DNA from: Calliopsis andreniformis
Lineage: Eukaryota > Arthropoda > Insecta > Hymenoptera > Andrenidae
Direction of reading: 5' to 3'
Length of the DNA: 64,000 nucleotides
Assembly (NCBI RefSeq): GCF_051401765.1
Contig: NW_027480481.1
Coordinates: 186,001-250,000 of the forward strand
Of this stretch, positions 28,601 to 42,589 are shown in pieces. The notes under the pieces are model-generated. The model had not been told where the DNA came from. It saw only the letters and a list, made by a program, of their open reading frames with translations, and did not search any database. Every line of letters begins with the position of its first letter. Position 1 is the stretch's first letter. The position numbers and the translations under genes are program-made.

Positions 28601-31600
28601 CCTCAATCCTGAATCCTCAATCCTGAATCGTCAATCTTCAGCCCTCAGTCCTCAACAATCAGTTGTCATTCCTCAATCCTCAATAGAATATCACCAATTC
28701 ACAGATTTCAATACTCAATACTCAATCTGCAATCTTCAAATCTCTATCCACCAACATCAATTCTCAACACTCATCCCTCAACACTCAGTCCTTTATGTTC
28801 AATCCTCAATCCTCAATTCTCAATCTTCAATCCTCAATACTGAATCTTCAATCCTCAATCCTCAGTCCTCAATCCTCAATCCTCAATCCTCAATCCTCAA
28901 TCTTCAATACTCAGGCCCCAATCCTCAATCTTCAATCCTCAATCCTCAATCCTCAATCCTCGATCCTCGAACCTCAATCCTCAGTCCTCAATCCTCAATC
29001 CTCGATGTTCAATCCGCAATTCCCAACCCTCAATCTTCAATCCTCAATCGTCAATCCTCAAACCTCAATCCTCAATCCTCAATCCTCAATCCTCAGTCCT
29101 CAAACCTCAACCTGAATCCTCGATCCTGTATCCTCAATCTTCATCCCTCATTCCTCAACAATCAGTTGTCAATCCTCAATCCTCAGTAGAATATCCTCAA
29201 TTCACAGCTTTCAATGCTCAATCCCCATTCTTCAATCTTCAAATCTCAATCCACAAACATCAATTCTCATCACTCAACCCTCAACACTCAGTCCTCAATC
29301 TTCAATCCTCAATCCACAATCCGCAATCTTGAATCCTCAATACTCAATCTTCAATCCTCAATCCTCAATTCTCAATCCTCAACACTCAATCCTCAATCGT
29401 CAACCATCAATCCCGAATCCTCAATCTTCAATCCTCTATCCTCAATCCTCAATCCTCAATCCTCAATCCTCAATCTTCAATACTCAATACCAAATCCTCA
29501 ATCTTCAATCCTCAATCCTCAGTCCTCAATTCGCAATCAGCAATCCTCAGACCTCAAACATCAATACTCAACCCTCAGTCCTCGTCCGCAATCCACAACC
29601 CTCAATCCTCAATCCTCAATCTTCAATCATCAATATTCAATCTTCAATCCTCAATACTCAATCCTCTATCCTCAATCCTCAATCCTGAATGTTCAATCCT
29701 CAATACCCAATCCTCAATCTTCAATCCTCAGTACTCAATCCTCAATCCTCAATCCTCGAATCCTCGGTCCTCAAACCTCAATCCTGAATCCTCAATCCTG
29801 AAACCTCAGTCTTCAGCCCTCAGTCCTCCAAAATCAATTGTCAGTCCTCAATCCTCAATAGAATATACCCAATTCGCAGTTTTCAATACTCAATCCGCAA
29901 TCTTCAATTCTCAAATCTCAATCCGCAAACGTCAATTCTCATCACTCAACGCTCAACACTCCGTCCCCAATCCTCAATCTTCAATCCTCAATCCTCAATC
30001 CTCAATCATCAATCCTCAATTTTCAATCCTCAATACTCAATCTTCAATCCTCAATCCTCAATCCTCAATCCTCAATCCTCAATCCTCAATCCTCAACTTT
30101 CAATACCCAATACTCAATCCTCAGTCCTCAATCCTCAATCCTCAATCCTCAGACCTCAATCTTCATTCCTCAATACTGAATCTGCAATCCTCAATCCTCA
30201 ATCCTCAATCCTCAATCCTAATTCGTCACTCCTCAATACCCAATCCTCAATCTTCAATCCTCAATCCTCAATCCTCAATTCTCAATACTCAATCCTCAAT
30301 CCTCAATCCTCAATCTTCAATCCTCAATACTCAATCTTCAATACTCAATCCTCAATCCTCAATCCTCAATCCTCAATCCTCAATCCTCAATCCCAAATCC
30401 TCAATCCTCAATCCTCAATCCTCAACCCTCAATCCTCAGTCCTGAAACCTCAATACCGAATCCTCAATCCTGAATCCTCAATCTTCAGCACTCAGTCCTC
30501 AACAATCAATTGACAATCCTCAATCCTCAATAGAATATCCTCAATTCACAGGTTTCAATACCCAATCCCAATTCTTCAATCTTCAAATCTCAATACACAA
30601 ACATCAATTCTCATCACTCAACCCTCAACACTCAGTCCTCAATCTTCAATCCTCAATCCTACATCCTCAATCTTCAATCCTCAATACTCAAGCTTCAATC
30701 CTCAATCCTCAATTCTCAATTCTCAATCCTCAATACTCAAACCTCAATCGTCAATCCTCAGATCCCAATCCTCAACCTTCAATCCTCAATCCTCAATCAT
30801 CAATCCTCAATCCTCAATCCTCAATCCCCAATACTCAATCTTCAATCCTCAATACTCAATCTTCAATCCTCAATCGTCAATCCTCAATCCTCAATCCTCA
30901 TCCTTCAATCCTCAACACCCAGTCCACAATCTTCAATCCTCAATCCTCAATCCTCAATTCTCAATCCTCAATCCTCAATCCTCAGACCTCAAGCATCAAT
31001 ACTCAACCCTCAGTCCTCGTCCGCAATCCACAATACTGAATCCTCAATCCTCAATCTTCAATCATCAATATTCAATCATCAATCCTCAATCTTCAATCCT
31101 CTATCCTCAATCCTCAATCCTGAATGTTCAATCCTCAATACCCAATCCTCAATCTTCAATCCTCAATACTCAATCCTCAATCCTCAATCCTCAATCCTCA
31201 GTCCTCAAACCTCAATCCTGAATCCTCAATCCTGAATCCTCAATCTTCAGCCCTGAGTCCTCAACAATCAAATTGTCAGTCCTCAATCCTCAATAGAATA
31301 TACCCAATTCACAGTTTTCAACACTCAAACCCCAATCTTCAATCTTCAAATCTCAATCAACAAACATCAATTCTCATCACTCAACGCTCAACACTCAGTC
31401 CCCAATCCTCAATCTTCAATCCCCAATCCTCAATCCTCGATCCTCAATCCTCAATCTTCAATCCTGAATACTCAATCCTCAATCCTCAATCTTCAATACT
31501 CAATACCAAATCCTCAATCTTCAATCCTCAATCCTCAGTCCTCAATTCGCAATCCGCAATCCTCAGACCTCAAACATCAATAGTCAACCCTCAGTCCTCG

Positions 31601-33130
31601 TCCGCAATCCACAACACTCAATCCTCAATCCTCAATCTTCAATCATCAATATTCAATCTTCAATCCTCAATACTCAATCCTCTATCCTCAATCCTCAATC
31701 CTGAATGTTCAATCCTCAATACCCAATCCTCAATCTTCAATCCTCAGTACTCAATCCTCAATCCTCAATCCTCGAATCCTCAGTCCACAAACCTCAATCC
31801 TGAATCCTCAATCCTGAAACCTCAATCTTCAGCCCTCAGTCCTCAAAAATCAATTGTCAGTCCTCAATCCTCAATAGAATATACCCAATTCGCAGTTTTC
31901 AATACTCAATCCGCAATCTTCAATTTTCAAATCTCAATCCGCAAACGTCAATTCTCATCACTCAACGCTCAACACTCCGTCCCCAATCCGCAATCTTCAA
32001 TCCTCAATCCTCAATCCTCAATCATCAATCCTCAATTTTCAATCCTCAATACTCAATCTTCAATCCTCAATCCTCAATCCTCAATCCTCAATCTTCAATC
32101 CTCAATTTTCAATCCTCAACCTTCAATACCCAATACTCAATCTTCAATCCTCAATCCTCAATCCTCAGTCCTCAATCCTCAATCCTCAATCCTCAATCCT
32201 CAATCCTCAATCTTCAATCCTCAATACTCAATCCGCAATCCTCAATCCTGATTCTTCAATCCTCAACACCCAATCCTCAATCTTCAATCCTCAATCCTCA
32301 ATCCTCAATCATCAATCCTCAATTTTCAATCCTCAATACTCAATCTTCAATCCTCATTCCTCAATCCTCAATCCTCAGTCCTCATTCTTCAATCCTCAAT
32401 ACCAAATCCTCAATCTTCAATCCTCAATCCTCAGTCCTCAATTCGCAATCCGCAATCCTCAGACCTCAAGCATTAATACCCAACCCTCAGTCCTCGTCCT
32501 CAATCTACAACCCTCAATCCTCAATACTCAATCCTCAATCCTCAGTCCTCAGTCCTCAATCCTCAATCCTCAAACCTCAATCCTCAATCCTCAGTCCCCA
32601 AACCTCAATCCTGAATCCTCAACCCTGAATCGTCAATCTTCAGCCCTCAGTCCTCTACAATCAGTTGTCAATCCTCAATCCTCAATAGAATATCACCAAT
32701 TCACAGATTTCAAAACTCAATACTCAATCCGCAATCTTCAGATCTCTATCCACAAACATCAATTCACATCACTCATCCCTCGACACTCAGTCCTTTATGC
32801 TCAATCCTCAGTCCTCAATTCTCGATCTTCAATCCTCAATACTGAATCTTCAATCCTCAATCCTCAATCCTCAATCCTCAATCCTCAATCCTCAAACCTC
32901 AATACCCAATCCTCAATCCTCAATCCTCAATCCTCAGTCCTCAATCCTCAATCCTCAATCCTCAATCCTCAATCCTCAATCTTCAATTCTCAATACTCAA
33001 TCTTCAATACACAATCCTCAATCCTCAATCCCCAATCCTCAATCCTCAATCGTCAATCCTCAATTCCCAATCCTCAATCTTCAATCCTCAACCCTCAATC
33101 TTCAATCCTCAATCCTCAATCCTCAATCCT
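25682..33130 (+). repeat. Higher-order repeat V2
   Basis: This is a near-exact copy of 2810-10258 at a constant offset of 22,872 bp. The left edge is where 25640-25680 stops resembling 2768-2808. The right edge is near 33130, where V1 continues into AATACTCAATCTTC but V2 jumps back to sequence like 28590, starting V3. Substitutions against V1 include CATCACTC for CATCACAC near 31380 and CTCAACACTC for CTCATCACTC near 28766. B blocks lie near 27450, 28275, 28660, 29160, 29835, 30505, 31265, 31850 and 32660. Confidence 0.87.
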
Positions 33131-36100
33131 CAGTCCCCAAACCTCAATCCTGAATCCTCAATCCTGAATCGTCAATCTTCAGCCCTCAGTCCTCAACAAT
33201 CAGTTGTCATTCCTCAATCCTCAATAGAATATCACCAATTCACAGATTTCAATACTCAATACTCAATCTGCAATCTTCAAATCTCTATCCACCAACATCA
33301 ATTCTCAACACTCATCCCTCAACACTCAGTCCTTTATGTTCAATCCTCAATCCTCAATTCTCAATCTTCAATCCTCAATACTGAATCTTCAATCCTCAAT
33401 CCTCAGTCCTCAATCCTCAATCCTCAATCCTCAATCCTCAATCTTCAATACTCAGGCCCCAATCCTCAATCTTCAATCCTCAATCCTCAATCCTCAATCC
33501 TCGATCCTCGAACCTCAATCCTCAGTCCTCAATCCTCAATCCTCGATGTTCAATCCGCAATTCCCAACCCTCAATCTTCAATCCTCAATCGTCAATCCTC
33601 AAACCTCAATCCTCAATCCTCAATCCTCAATCCTCAGTCCTCAAACCTCAACCTGAATCCTCGATCCTGTATCCTCAATCTTCATCCCTCATTCCTCAAC
33701 AATCAGTTGTCAATCCTCAATCCTCAGTAGAATATCCTCAATTCACAGCTTTCAATGCTCAATCCCCATTCTTCAATCTTCAAATCTCAATCCACAAACA
33801 TCAATTCTCATCACTCAACCCTCAACACTCAGTCCTCAATCTTCAATCCTCAATCCACAATCCGCAATCTTGAATCCTCAATACTCAATCTTCAATCCTC
33901 AATCCTCAATTCTCAATCCTCAACACTCAATCCTCAATCGTCAACCATCAATCCCGAATCCTCAATCTTCAATCCTCTATCCTCAATCCTCAATCCTCAA
34001 TCCTCAATCCTCAATCTTCAATACTCAATACCAAATCCTCAATCTTCAATCCTCAATCCTCAGTCCTCAATTCGCAATCAGCAATCCTCAGACCTCAAAC
34101 ATCAATACTCAACCCTCAGTCCTCGTCCGCAATCCACAACCCTCAATCCTCAATCCTCAATCTTCAATCATCAATATTCAATCTTCAATCCTCAATACTC
34201 AATCCTCTATCCTCAATCCTCAATCCTGAATGTTCAATCCTCAATACCCAATCCTCAATCTTCAATCCTCAGTACTCAATCCTCAATCCTCAATCCTCGA
34301 ATCCTCGGTCCTCAAACCTCAATCCTGAATCCTCAATCCTGAAACCTCAATCTTCAGCCCTCAGTCCTCCAAAATCAATTGTCAGTCCTCAATCCTCAAT
34401 AGAATATACCCAATTCGCAGTTTTCAATACTCAATCCGCAATCTTCAATTCTCAAATCTCAATCCGCAAACGTCAATTCTCATCACTCAACGCTCAACAC
34501 TCCGTCCCCAATCCTCAATCTTCAATCCTCAATCCTCAATCCTCAATCATCAATCCTCAATTTTCAATCCTCAATACTCAATCTTCAATCCTCAATCCTC
34601 AATCCTCAATCCTCAATCCTCAATCCTCAATCCTCAACTTTCAATACCCAATACTCAATCCTCAGTCCTCAATCCTCAATCCTCAATCCTCAGACCTCAA
34701 TCTTCATTCCTCAATACTGAATCTGCAATCCTCAATCCTCAATCCTCAATCCTCAATCCTAATTCGTCACTCCTCAATACCCAATCCTCAATCTTCAATC
34801 CTCAATCCTCAATCCTCAATTCTCAATACTCAATCCTCAATCCTCAATCCTCAATCTTCAATCCTCAATACTCAATCTTCAATACTCAATCCTCAATCCT
34901 CAATCCTCAATCCTCAATCCTCAATCCTCAATCCCAAATCCTCAATCCTCAATCCTCAATCCTCAACCCTCAATCCTCAGTCCTGAAACCTCAATACCGA
35001 ATCCTCAATCCTGAATCCTCAATCTTCAGCACTCAGTCCTCAACAATCAATTGACAATCCTCAATCCTCAATAGAATATCCTCAATTCACAGGTTTCAAT
35101 ACCCAATCCCAATTCTTCAATCTTCAAATCTCAATACACAAACATCAATTCTCATCACTCAACCCTCAACACTCAGTCCTCAATCGTCAATCCTCAATCC
35201 TCAATCCTCATCCTTCAATCCTCAACACCCAGTCCACAATCTTCAATCCTCAATCCTCAATCCTCAATTCTCAATCCTCAATCCTCAATCCTCAGACCTC
35301 AAGCATCAATACTCAACCCTCAGTCCTCGTCCGCAATCCACAATACTGAATCCTCAATCCTCAATCTTCAATCATCAATATTCAATCATCAATCCTCAAT
35401 CTTCAATCCTCTATCCTCAATCCTCAATCCTGAATGTTCAATCCTCAATACCCAATCCTCAATCTTCAATCCTCAATACTCAATCCTCAATCCTCAATCC
35501 TCAATCCTCAGTCCTCAAACCTCAATCCTGAATCCTCAATCCTGAATCCTCAATCTTCAGCCCTGAGTCCTCAACAATCAAATTGTCAGTCCTCAATCCT
35601 CAATAGAATATACCCAATTCACAGTTTTCAACACTCAAACCCCAATCTTCAATCTTCAAATCTCAATCAACAAACATCAATTCTCATCACTCAACGCTCA
35701 ACACTCAGTCGCCAATCCTCAATCTTCAATCCCCAATCCTCAATCCTCGATCCTCAATCCTCAATCTTCAATCCTGAATACTCAATCCTCAATCCTCAAT
35801 CTTCAATACTCAATACCAAATCCTCAATCTTCAATCCTCAATCCTCAGTCCTCAATTCGCAATCCGCAATCCTCAGACCTCAAACATCAATAGTCAACCC
35901 TCAGTCCTCGTCCGCAATCCACAACACTCAATCCTCAATCCTCAATCTTCAATCATCAATATTCAATCTTCAATCCTCAATACTCAATCCTTTATCCTCA
36001 ATCCTCAATCCTGAATGTTCAATCCTCAATACCCAATCCTCAATCTTCAATCCTCAGTACTCAATCCTCAATCCTCAATCCTCGAATCCTCAGTCCACAA

Positions 36101-37433
36101 ACCTCAATCCTGAATCCTCAATCCTGAAACCTCAATCTTCAGCCCTCAGTCCTCAAAAATCAATTGTCAGTCCTCAATCCTCAATAGAATATACCCAATT
36201 CGCAGTTTTCAATACTCAATCCGCAATCTTCAATTTTCAAATCTCAATCCGCAAACGTCAATTCTCATCACTCAACGCTCAACACTCCGTCCCCAATCCG
36301 CAATCTTCAATCCTCAATCCTCAATCCTCAATCATCAATCCTCAATTTTCAATCCTCAATACTCAATCTTCAATCCTCAATCCTCAATCCTCAATCCTCA
36401 ATCCTCAATCCTCAATTTTCAATCCTCAACCTTCAATACCCAATACTCAATCTTCAATCCTCAATCCTCAATCCTCAGTCCTCAATCCTCAATCCTCAAT
36501 CCTCAGTCCTCAGTCCTCAATCCTCAATCCTCAAACCTCAATCCTCAATCCTCAGTCCCCAAACCTCAATCCTGAATCCTCAATCCTGAATCGTCAATCT
36601 TCAGCCCTCAGTCCTCTACAATCAGTTGTCAATCCTCAATCCTCAATAGAATATCACCAATTCACAGATTTCAAAACTCAATACTCAATCCGCAATCTTC
36701 AGATCTCTATCCACAAACATCAATTCACATCACTCATCCCTCGACACTCAGTCCTTTATGCTCAATCCTCAGTCCTCAATTCTCGATCTTCAATCCTCAA
36801 TACTGAATCTTCAATCCTCAATCCTCAATCCTCAATCCTCAATCCTCAATCCTCAAACCTCAATACCCAATCCTCAATCCTCAATCCTCAATCCTCAGTC
36901 CTCAATCCTCAATCCTCAATCCTCAATCCTCAATCCTCAATCTTCAATTCTCAATACTCAGTCTTCAATACACAATCCTCAATCCTCAATCCCCAATCCT
37001 CAATCCTCAATCGTCAATCCTCAATTCCCAATCCTCAATCTTCAATCCTCAACCCTCAATCTTCAATCCTCAATCCTCAATCCTCAATCCTCAATACTCA
37101 ATCTTCAATCCTCAATCCTCAGTTCTCAATCCTCAATACTCAATCCTCAATCGTCAATCCTCAATCCCCAATCCTCAGTCTTCAATACTCAATCCTCAAT
37201 CCTCAATCCTCAATCCTCAATCTTCAATCCTCAATACTCAATCTTCAATACTCAATCTTCAATCCTCAATCCTCAATCCTCAATCCTCAATCCTCAATCC
37301 TCAATACTCAATACTCAATCGTCAATCCTCAATTCCCAATCCTCAGTCTTCAATCCTCAATCCTCAATCTTCAACCCTCAATCCTCAATCCTCAAACCCC
37401 AATCCTCAATCTTCAATCCTCAATACTCAATCT
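33131..37433 (+). repeat. Higher-order repeat V3, partial tandem copy of V2
   Basis: Sequence from about 28590 of V2 restarts here at an offset of 4,541 bp (AGTCCCCAAA at 28591 and 33132). V3 has lost 231 bp (33 units) near 35185, compared with about 30645-30880, taking the offset to 4,310. It has lost a further 349 bp near 36490, taking the offset to 3,961. The 349 bp is 6 modulo 7, explained by the 6-base CGTCCT unit in the lost piece. From about 36480 it equally matches 9650 onward and merges into unit U. B blocks lie near 33195, 33710, 34375, 35045, 35580, 36155 and 36620. Confidence 0.85.
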
Positions 37434-37842
37434 TCAATCCTCAATCCTCAATCCTCAATCCTCAATCCTCAATCCTCAATGCTCAATCCTCAATCTTCAA
37501 TCCTCAATACTCATTCTTCAACCCTCAATCTTCAATCCTCAATCCTCAGTCCTCATTCTTCAATCCTCAACAGCCAGTCCTCAATCCTCAATCCTTAATC
37601 CTCAATCCTCAATTCTCAATCCTCAATCCTCAATCCTCAGACCTCAAACATCAATACTCAACCCTCAGTCCTCGATCCTCGAACCTCAATCCTCAGTCCT
37701 CAATCCTCAATCCTCAATGTTCAATCCGCAATACCCAATCCTCAATCTTCAATCCTCAATCCTCAATCCTCAAACCTCAATCCTCAATCCTCAACCGTCA
37801 ATCCTCAGTCCTCGAACCTCAACCCTGAATCCTCAATCCTGA
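35434..37842 (+). other. Longest open reading frame (802 codons), judged non-coding
   Basis: The frame opens at an ATG formed by a GAATGTT unit and runs 802 codons of degenerate heptapeptide N-P-Q-S-S-I-L with no change of character. Another 356-codon frame (36758-37828) overlaps it on the same strand with the same repeated peptide, as expected when a stop-free 7-bp unit is read in any frame. There is no ribosome-binding site (the + strand has almost no G), no domain, no signal peptide and no membrane segment. It crosses the V3/U2 boundary. I list it so the reader does not take it for a gene. Confidence 0.9.
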
Positions 37843-40800
37843 ATCCTCAATCTTCATCCCTCAGTCCTCAACAATCAATTGTCAATCCTCAATCCTCAAT
37901 AGAATATTCTCAATTCACAGTTTTCAATACTCAATCCCCATTCTTCAATCTTCAAGTCTCATTCCACAAACATCAATTCTCATCACTCAGCACTCAACAC
38001 TCAGTCCTCAATCTTCAATCCTCAATCCTCAATCCGCAATCTTGAATCCTCAATACTCAATCTTCAATCCTCAATCCTCAATACTCAATCCTCAACACTC
38101 AATCGTCAATCGTCAATCCTCAATGCCCAATCCTCAATCTTCAATCCTCAATCCTCAATTCTCAATCCTCAATACTCAATCCTCAATCGTCAATCCTCAA
38201 TTCCCAATCCTCAATCTTCAATCCTCAATCCACAATATTCAATCCTCAATCCTCAATCCTCAATCCCCAATCCTCAATCTTCAATCCACAATACTCAATC
38301 TTCAATCCTCAATCCTCAATCCTCAATCCTCAACCTCAATCTTCAATCCTCAATCCTCAATCTTCAATCCTCAATACTCAATCTTCAACCCTCAATCTTC
38401 AATCCTCAATCCACAATCCTCATTCTTCAATCCTCAACACCCAATCCTCAATCTTCAATCCTCAATCCTCAATCCTCAATTCTCAATCCTCAGTCCTCAA
38501 TCCTCAGACCTCAAACATCAATACTCAACCCTCAGTCCTCGTCCGCAACCCACAACCCTCAATCCTCAATCCTCAATCTTCAATCATCAATATTCAATCT
38601 TCAATCCTCAATACTCAATCCTCTATCCTCAATCCTCAATCCTGAATGTTCAATCCTCAATACCCAATCCTCAATCTTCAATCCTCAGTACTCAATCCTC
38701 AATCCTCAATCCTCAACCTTCAATACTCAATACTCAATCTTCAACCCTCAATCCTCAATCCTCAGTCCTCAATCCTCAATCCTCAATCCTCAATCCTCAA
38801 TCTTCAATCCTCAATGCTCAATCTGCAATCCTCAATCCTGATTCTTCAATCCTCAACACCCAATCCTCAATCTTCAATCCTCAATTCCCAATCCTCAATC
38901 TTCAACCCTCAATCCTCAATCTTCAATCCTTAATCCTCAATCATCAATCCCCAATCCTCAATCTTCAATACTCAATCTTCAATCCTCAATCCTCAATCCT
39001 CAGTCCTCAATCCTCAATCCTCAATCCTCAGACCTCAATCTTCATTCCTCAATACTGAATCTGCAATCCTCAATCCTCAATCCTCAATCCTCAATCCTAA
39101 TTCGTCACTCCTCAATACCCAATCCTCAATCTTCAATCCTCAATCCTCAATCCTCAATTCTCAATACTCAATCCTCAATCCTCAATCCTCAATCTTCAAT
39201 CCTCAATACTCAATCTTCAATACTCAATCCTCAATCCTCAATCCTCAATCCTCAATCCTCAATCCTCAATCCCAAATCCTCAATCCTCAATCCTCAATCC
39301 TCAACCCTCAATCCTCAGTCCTGAAACCTCAATACCGAATCCTCAATCCTGAATCCTCAATCTTCAGCACTCAGTCCTCAACAATCAATTGACAATCCTC
39401 AATCCTCAATAGAATATCCTCAATTCACAGGTTTCAATACCCAATCCCAATTCTTCAATCTTCAAATCTCAATACACAAACATCAATTCTCATCACTCAA
39501 CCCTCAACACTCAGTCCTCAATCTTCAATCCTCAATCCTACATCCTCAATCTTCAATCCTCAATACTCAACCTTCAATCCTCAATCCTCAATTCTCAATT
39601 CTCAATCCTCAATACTCAAACCTCAATCGTCAATCCTCAGATCCCAATCCTCAACCTTCAATCCTCAATCCTCAATCATCAATCCTCAATCCTCAATCCT
39701 CAATCCCCAATACTCAATCTTCAATCCTCAATACTCAATCTTCAATCCTCAATCGTCAATCCTCAATCCTCAATCCGCAATCCTCAATCCTCAGTCTTCA
39801 ATCCTCAATACTCAATCTTCAACCCTCAATCTTCAATCCTCAATCCTCAATCCTCATCCTTCAATCCTCAACACCCAGTCCACAATCTTCAATCCTCAAT
39901 CCTCAATCCTCAATTCTCAATCCTCAATCCTCAATCCTCAGACCTCAAGCATCAATACTCAACCCTCAGTCCTCGTCAGCAATCCACAATACTGAATCCT
40001 CAATCCTCAATCTTCAATCATCAATATTCAATCATCAATCCTCAATCTTCAATCCTCTATCCTCAATCCTCAATTCTGAATGTTCAATCCTCAATACCCA
40101 ATCCTCAATCTTCAATCCTCAATACTCAATCCTCAATCCTCAATCCTCAATCCTCAGTCCTCAAACCTCAATCCTGAATCCTCAATCCTGAATCCTCAAT
40201 CTTCAGCCCTGAGTCCTCAACAATCAAATTGTCAGTCCTCAATCCTCAATAGAATATACCCAATTCACAGTTTTCAACACTCAAACCCCAATCTTCAATC
40301 TTCAAATCTCAATCAACAAACATCAATTCTCATCACTCAACGCTCAACACTCAGTCCCCAATCCTCAATCTTCAATCCCCAATCCTCAATCCTCGATCCT
40401 CAATCCTCAATCTTCAATCCTGAATACTCAACCTTCAATCCTCAATCCTCAATCCTCAATCCTCAATCCTCAATCCTCAATCCTCAATCCTCAATCGTCA
40501 ATCTCCAATCCTGCATACTCAATCTTCAACCCTCAATCCTCAATCCTCACTCCTCAGTCCTCATTCTTCAATCCTCAATACCAAATCCTCAATCTTCAAT
40601 CCTCAATCCTCAATCCTCAATTCGCAATCCTCAATCCTCAGACCACAAGCATTAATACCCAACCCTCAGTCCTCGTCCTCAATCTACAACCCTCAATCCT
40701 CAATACTCAATCTTCAATCCTCAAACCGCAATACCCAATCCTCAATCCTCAATCCTCAATCCTCAATCCTCAATCCTAAATCCTCAATCCTCAATCCTCA

Positions 40801-42589
40801 GTCCCCAAACCTCATTCCTGAATCCTCAACCCTGAATACTCAATCTTCAGCCCTCAGTCCTCAACAATCAGTTGTCAATCCTCAATCCTCAATAGAATAT
40901 CACCAATTCACAGATTTCAATACTCAATACTCAATCTGCAATCTTCAAATCTCTATCCACCAACATCAATTCTCATCACTCATCCCTCAACACTCAGTCC
41001 TTTATGTTCAATCCTCAATCCTCAATTCTCAATCTTCAATCCTCAATACTGAATCTTCAATCCTCAATCCTCAATCCTCAATCCTCAATCCTCAATCCTC
41101 AATCCTCAATCCTCAATCCTCAATCTCCAATACTCAGGACCCAATCCTCAATCTTCAATCCTCAATCCTCAATCCTCAATCCTCGATCTTCGAACCTCAA
41201 TCCTCAGTCGTCAATCCTCAGTCCTCAATGTTCAATCCGCAATACCCAATCCTCAATCTTGTATTCTCAATCCTCAATCCTCAGTCCTCAATCCACAATC
41301 CTCAATCCTCAATCCTCAATCTTCAATCCTCAATACTCAATCTGCAATCATCAATCCTCAATCCTCAATCCTCAATCCTAATTAGTGATTCCTCAATACC
41401 CAATCCTCAATCTTCAATCCTCAATCCTCAATCCTCAATTCTCAATCCGTAATCCGTAATCCTCAATCCTCAATTCTCAATCTTCAATCCTCAATACTGA
41501 ATCTTCAATCCTCAATCCTCAATCCTCAATCCTCAATCCTCAATCCTCAATCCTCAATCCTCAATCCTCAATCTCCAATACTCAGGACCCAATCCTCAAT
41601 CTTCAATCCTCAATCCTCAATCCTCAATCCTCGATCTTCGAACCTCAATCCTCAGTCGTCAATCCTCAGTCCTCAATGTTCAATCCGCAATACCCAATCC
41701 TCAATCTTGTATTCTCAATCCTCAATCCTCAGTCCTCAATCCACAATCCTCAATCCTCAATCCTCAATCTTCAATCCTCAATACTCAATCTGCAATCATC
41801 AATCCTCAATCCTCAATCCTCAATCCTAATTAGTGACTCCTCAATACCCAATCCTCAATCTTCAATCCTCTATCCTCAATCCTCAATCCTCAGTCATCAA
41901 TCCTCAATTTTCTATCCTCAATACTCAATCTTCAATCCTCAATCCTCAATCCTCAATCCTCAGTCCTCAATCCTCAATCCTCAATCCTCAATCCTCAATC
42001 GTCAATGCTCAATCCCCAACCCTCAATCTTCAATCCTCTATCCTCAATCCTCAATCCTCAATCCCCAATCCTCAATCTTCAATCCTCAATTTTCAATCCT
42101 CAATCAGCAATCCTCAATTATCAATCCTCAATACTCAATCTTCAATCCTCAATCCTCAATCCTCAATCCTCAATCCTCAATCTTCAATCCTCAATCTTCA
42201 ATCCTCAATCTTCAATCCTCAATATTCAATACTCAATACTCAATCTTCAATCCTCAAACCTCAATCCTCAGTCCTCAATCCTCAATCCTCAATCCTCAAT
42301 CCTCAATCGTCAATCCTCAATTCCCAATCCTCAATCTTCAATCCTCAACCCTCAATCTTCAATCCTTAATCCTCAATCCTCAATCCCCAATCCTCAACCT
42401 TCAATTCTCAATACTCAATCTTCAATCCTCAATCCTCAAACCTCAATCCTCAATCCTCAATCCTCAATCCTCAATCGTCAATCGTCAATTCCCAATCCTC
42501 AATCTTCAATCCTCAATCCTCAATCTTCAACCCTCAATCCTCAATCCTCAAACCCCAATCCTCAATCTTCAATCCTCAATATTCAATCT
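37434..42589 (+). repeat. Higher-order repeat U2
   Basis: It matches U1 at offsets 26,840, 25,581 and 25,518 (each step explained under U1), and matches U3 at 5,156, 5,163 and then 5,226 bp. It lacks both the second 1,259-bp copy and a 63-bp (nine-unit) piece near 40720 that U1 and U3 keep. It carries the 448-bp tandem duplication at about 41023-41866. The right edge is near 42589, where sequence like 17060 jumps back to sequence like 37440. B blocks lie near 37875, 39385, 40225 and 40865. Confidence 0.85.
41023..41866 (+). repeat. 448-bp tandem duplication inside U2
   Basis: The two copies are about 41023-41470 and 41471-41866, with ATGTTCAATCCGCAATACCC at 41228 and 41676, exactly 448 bp apart. 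This is the U2 counterpart of the duplication at 15505-16348. The first copy carries GTGATTCC where the others have GTGACTCC (near 41386). Confidence 0.85.
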
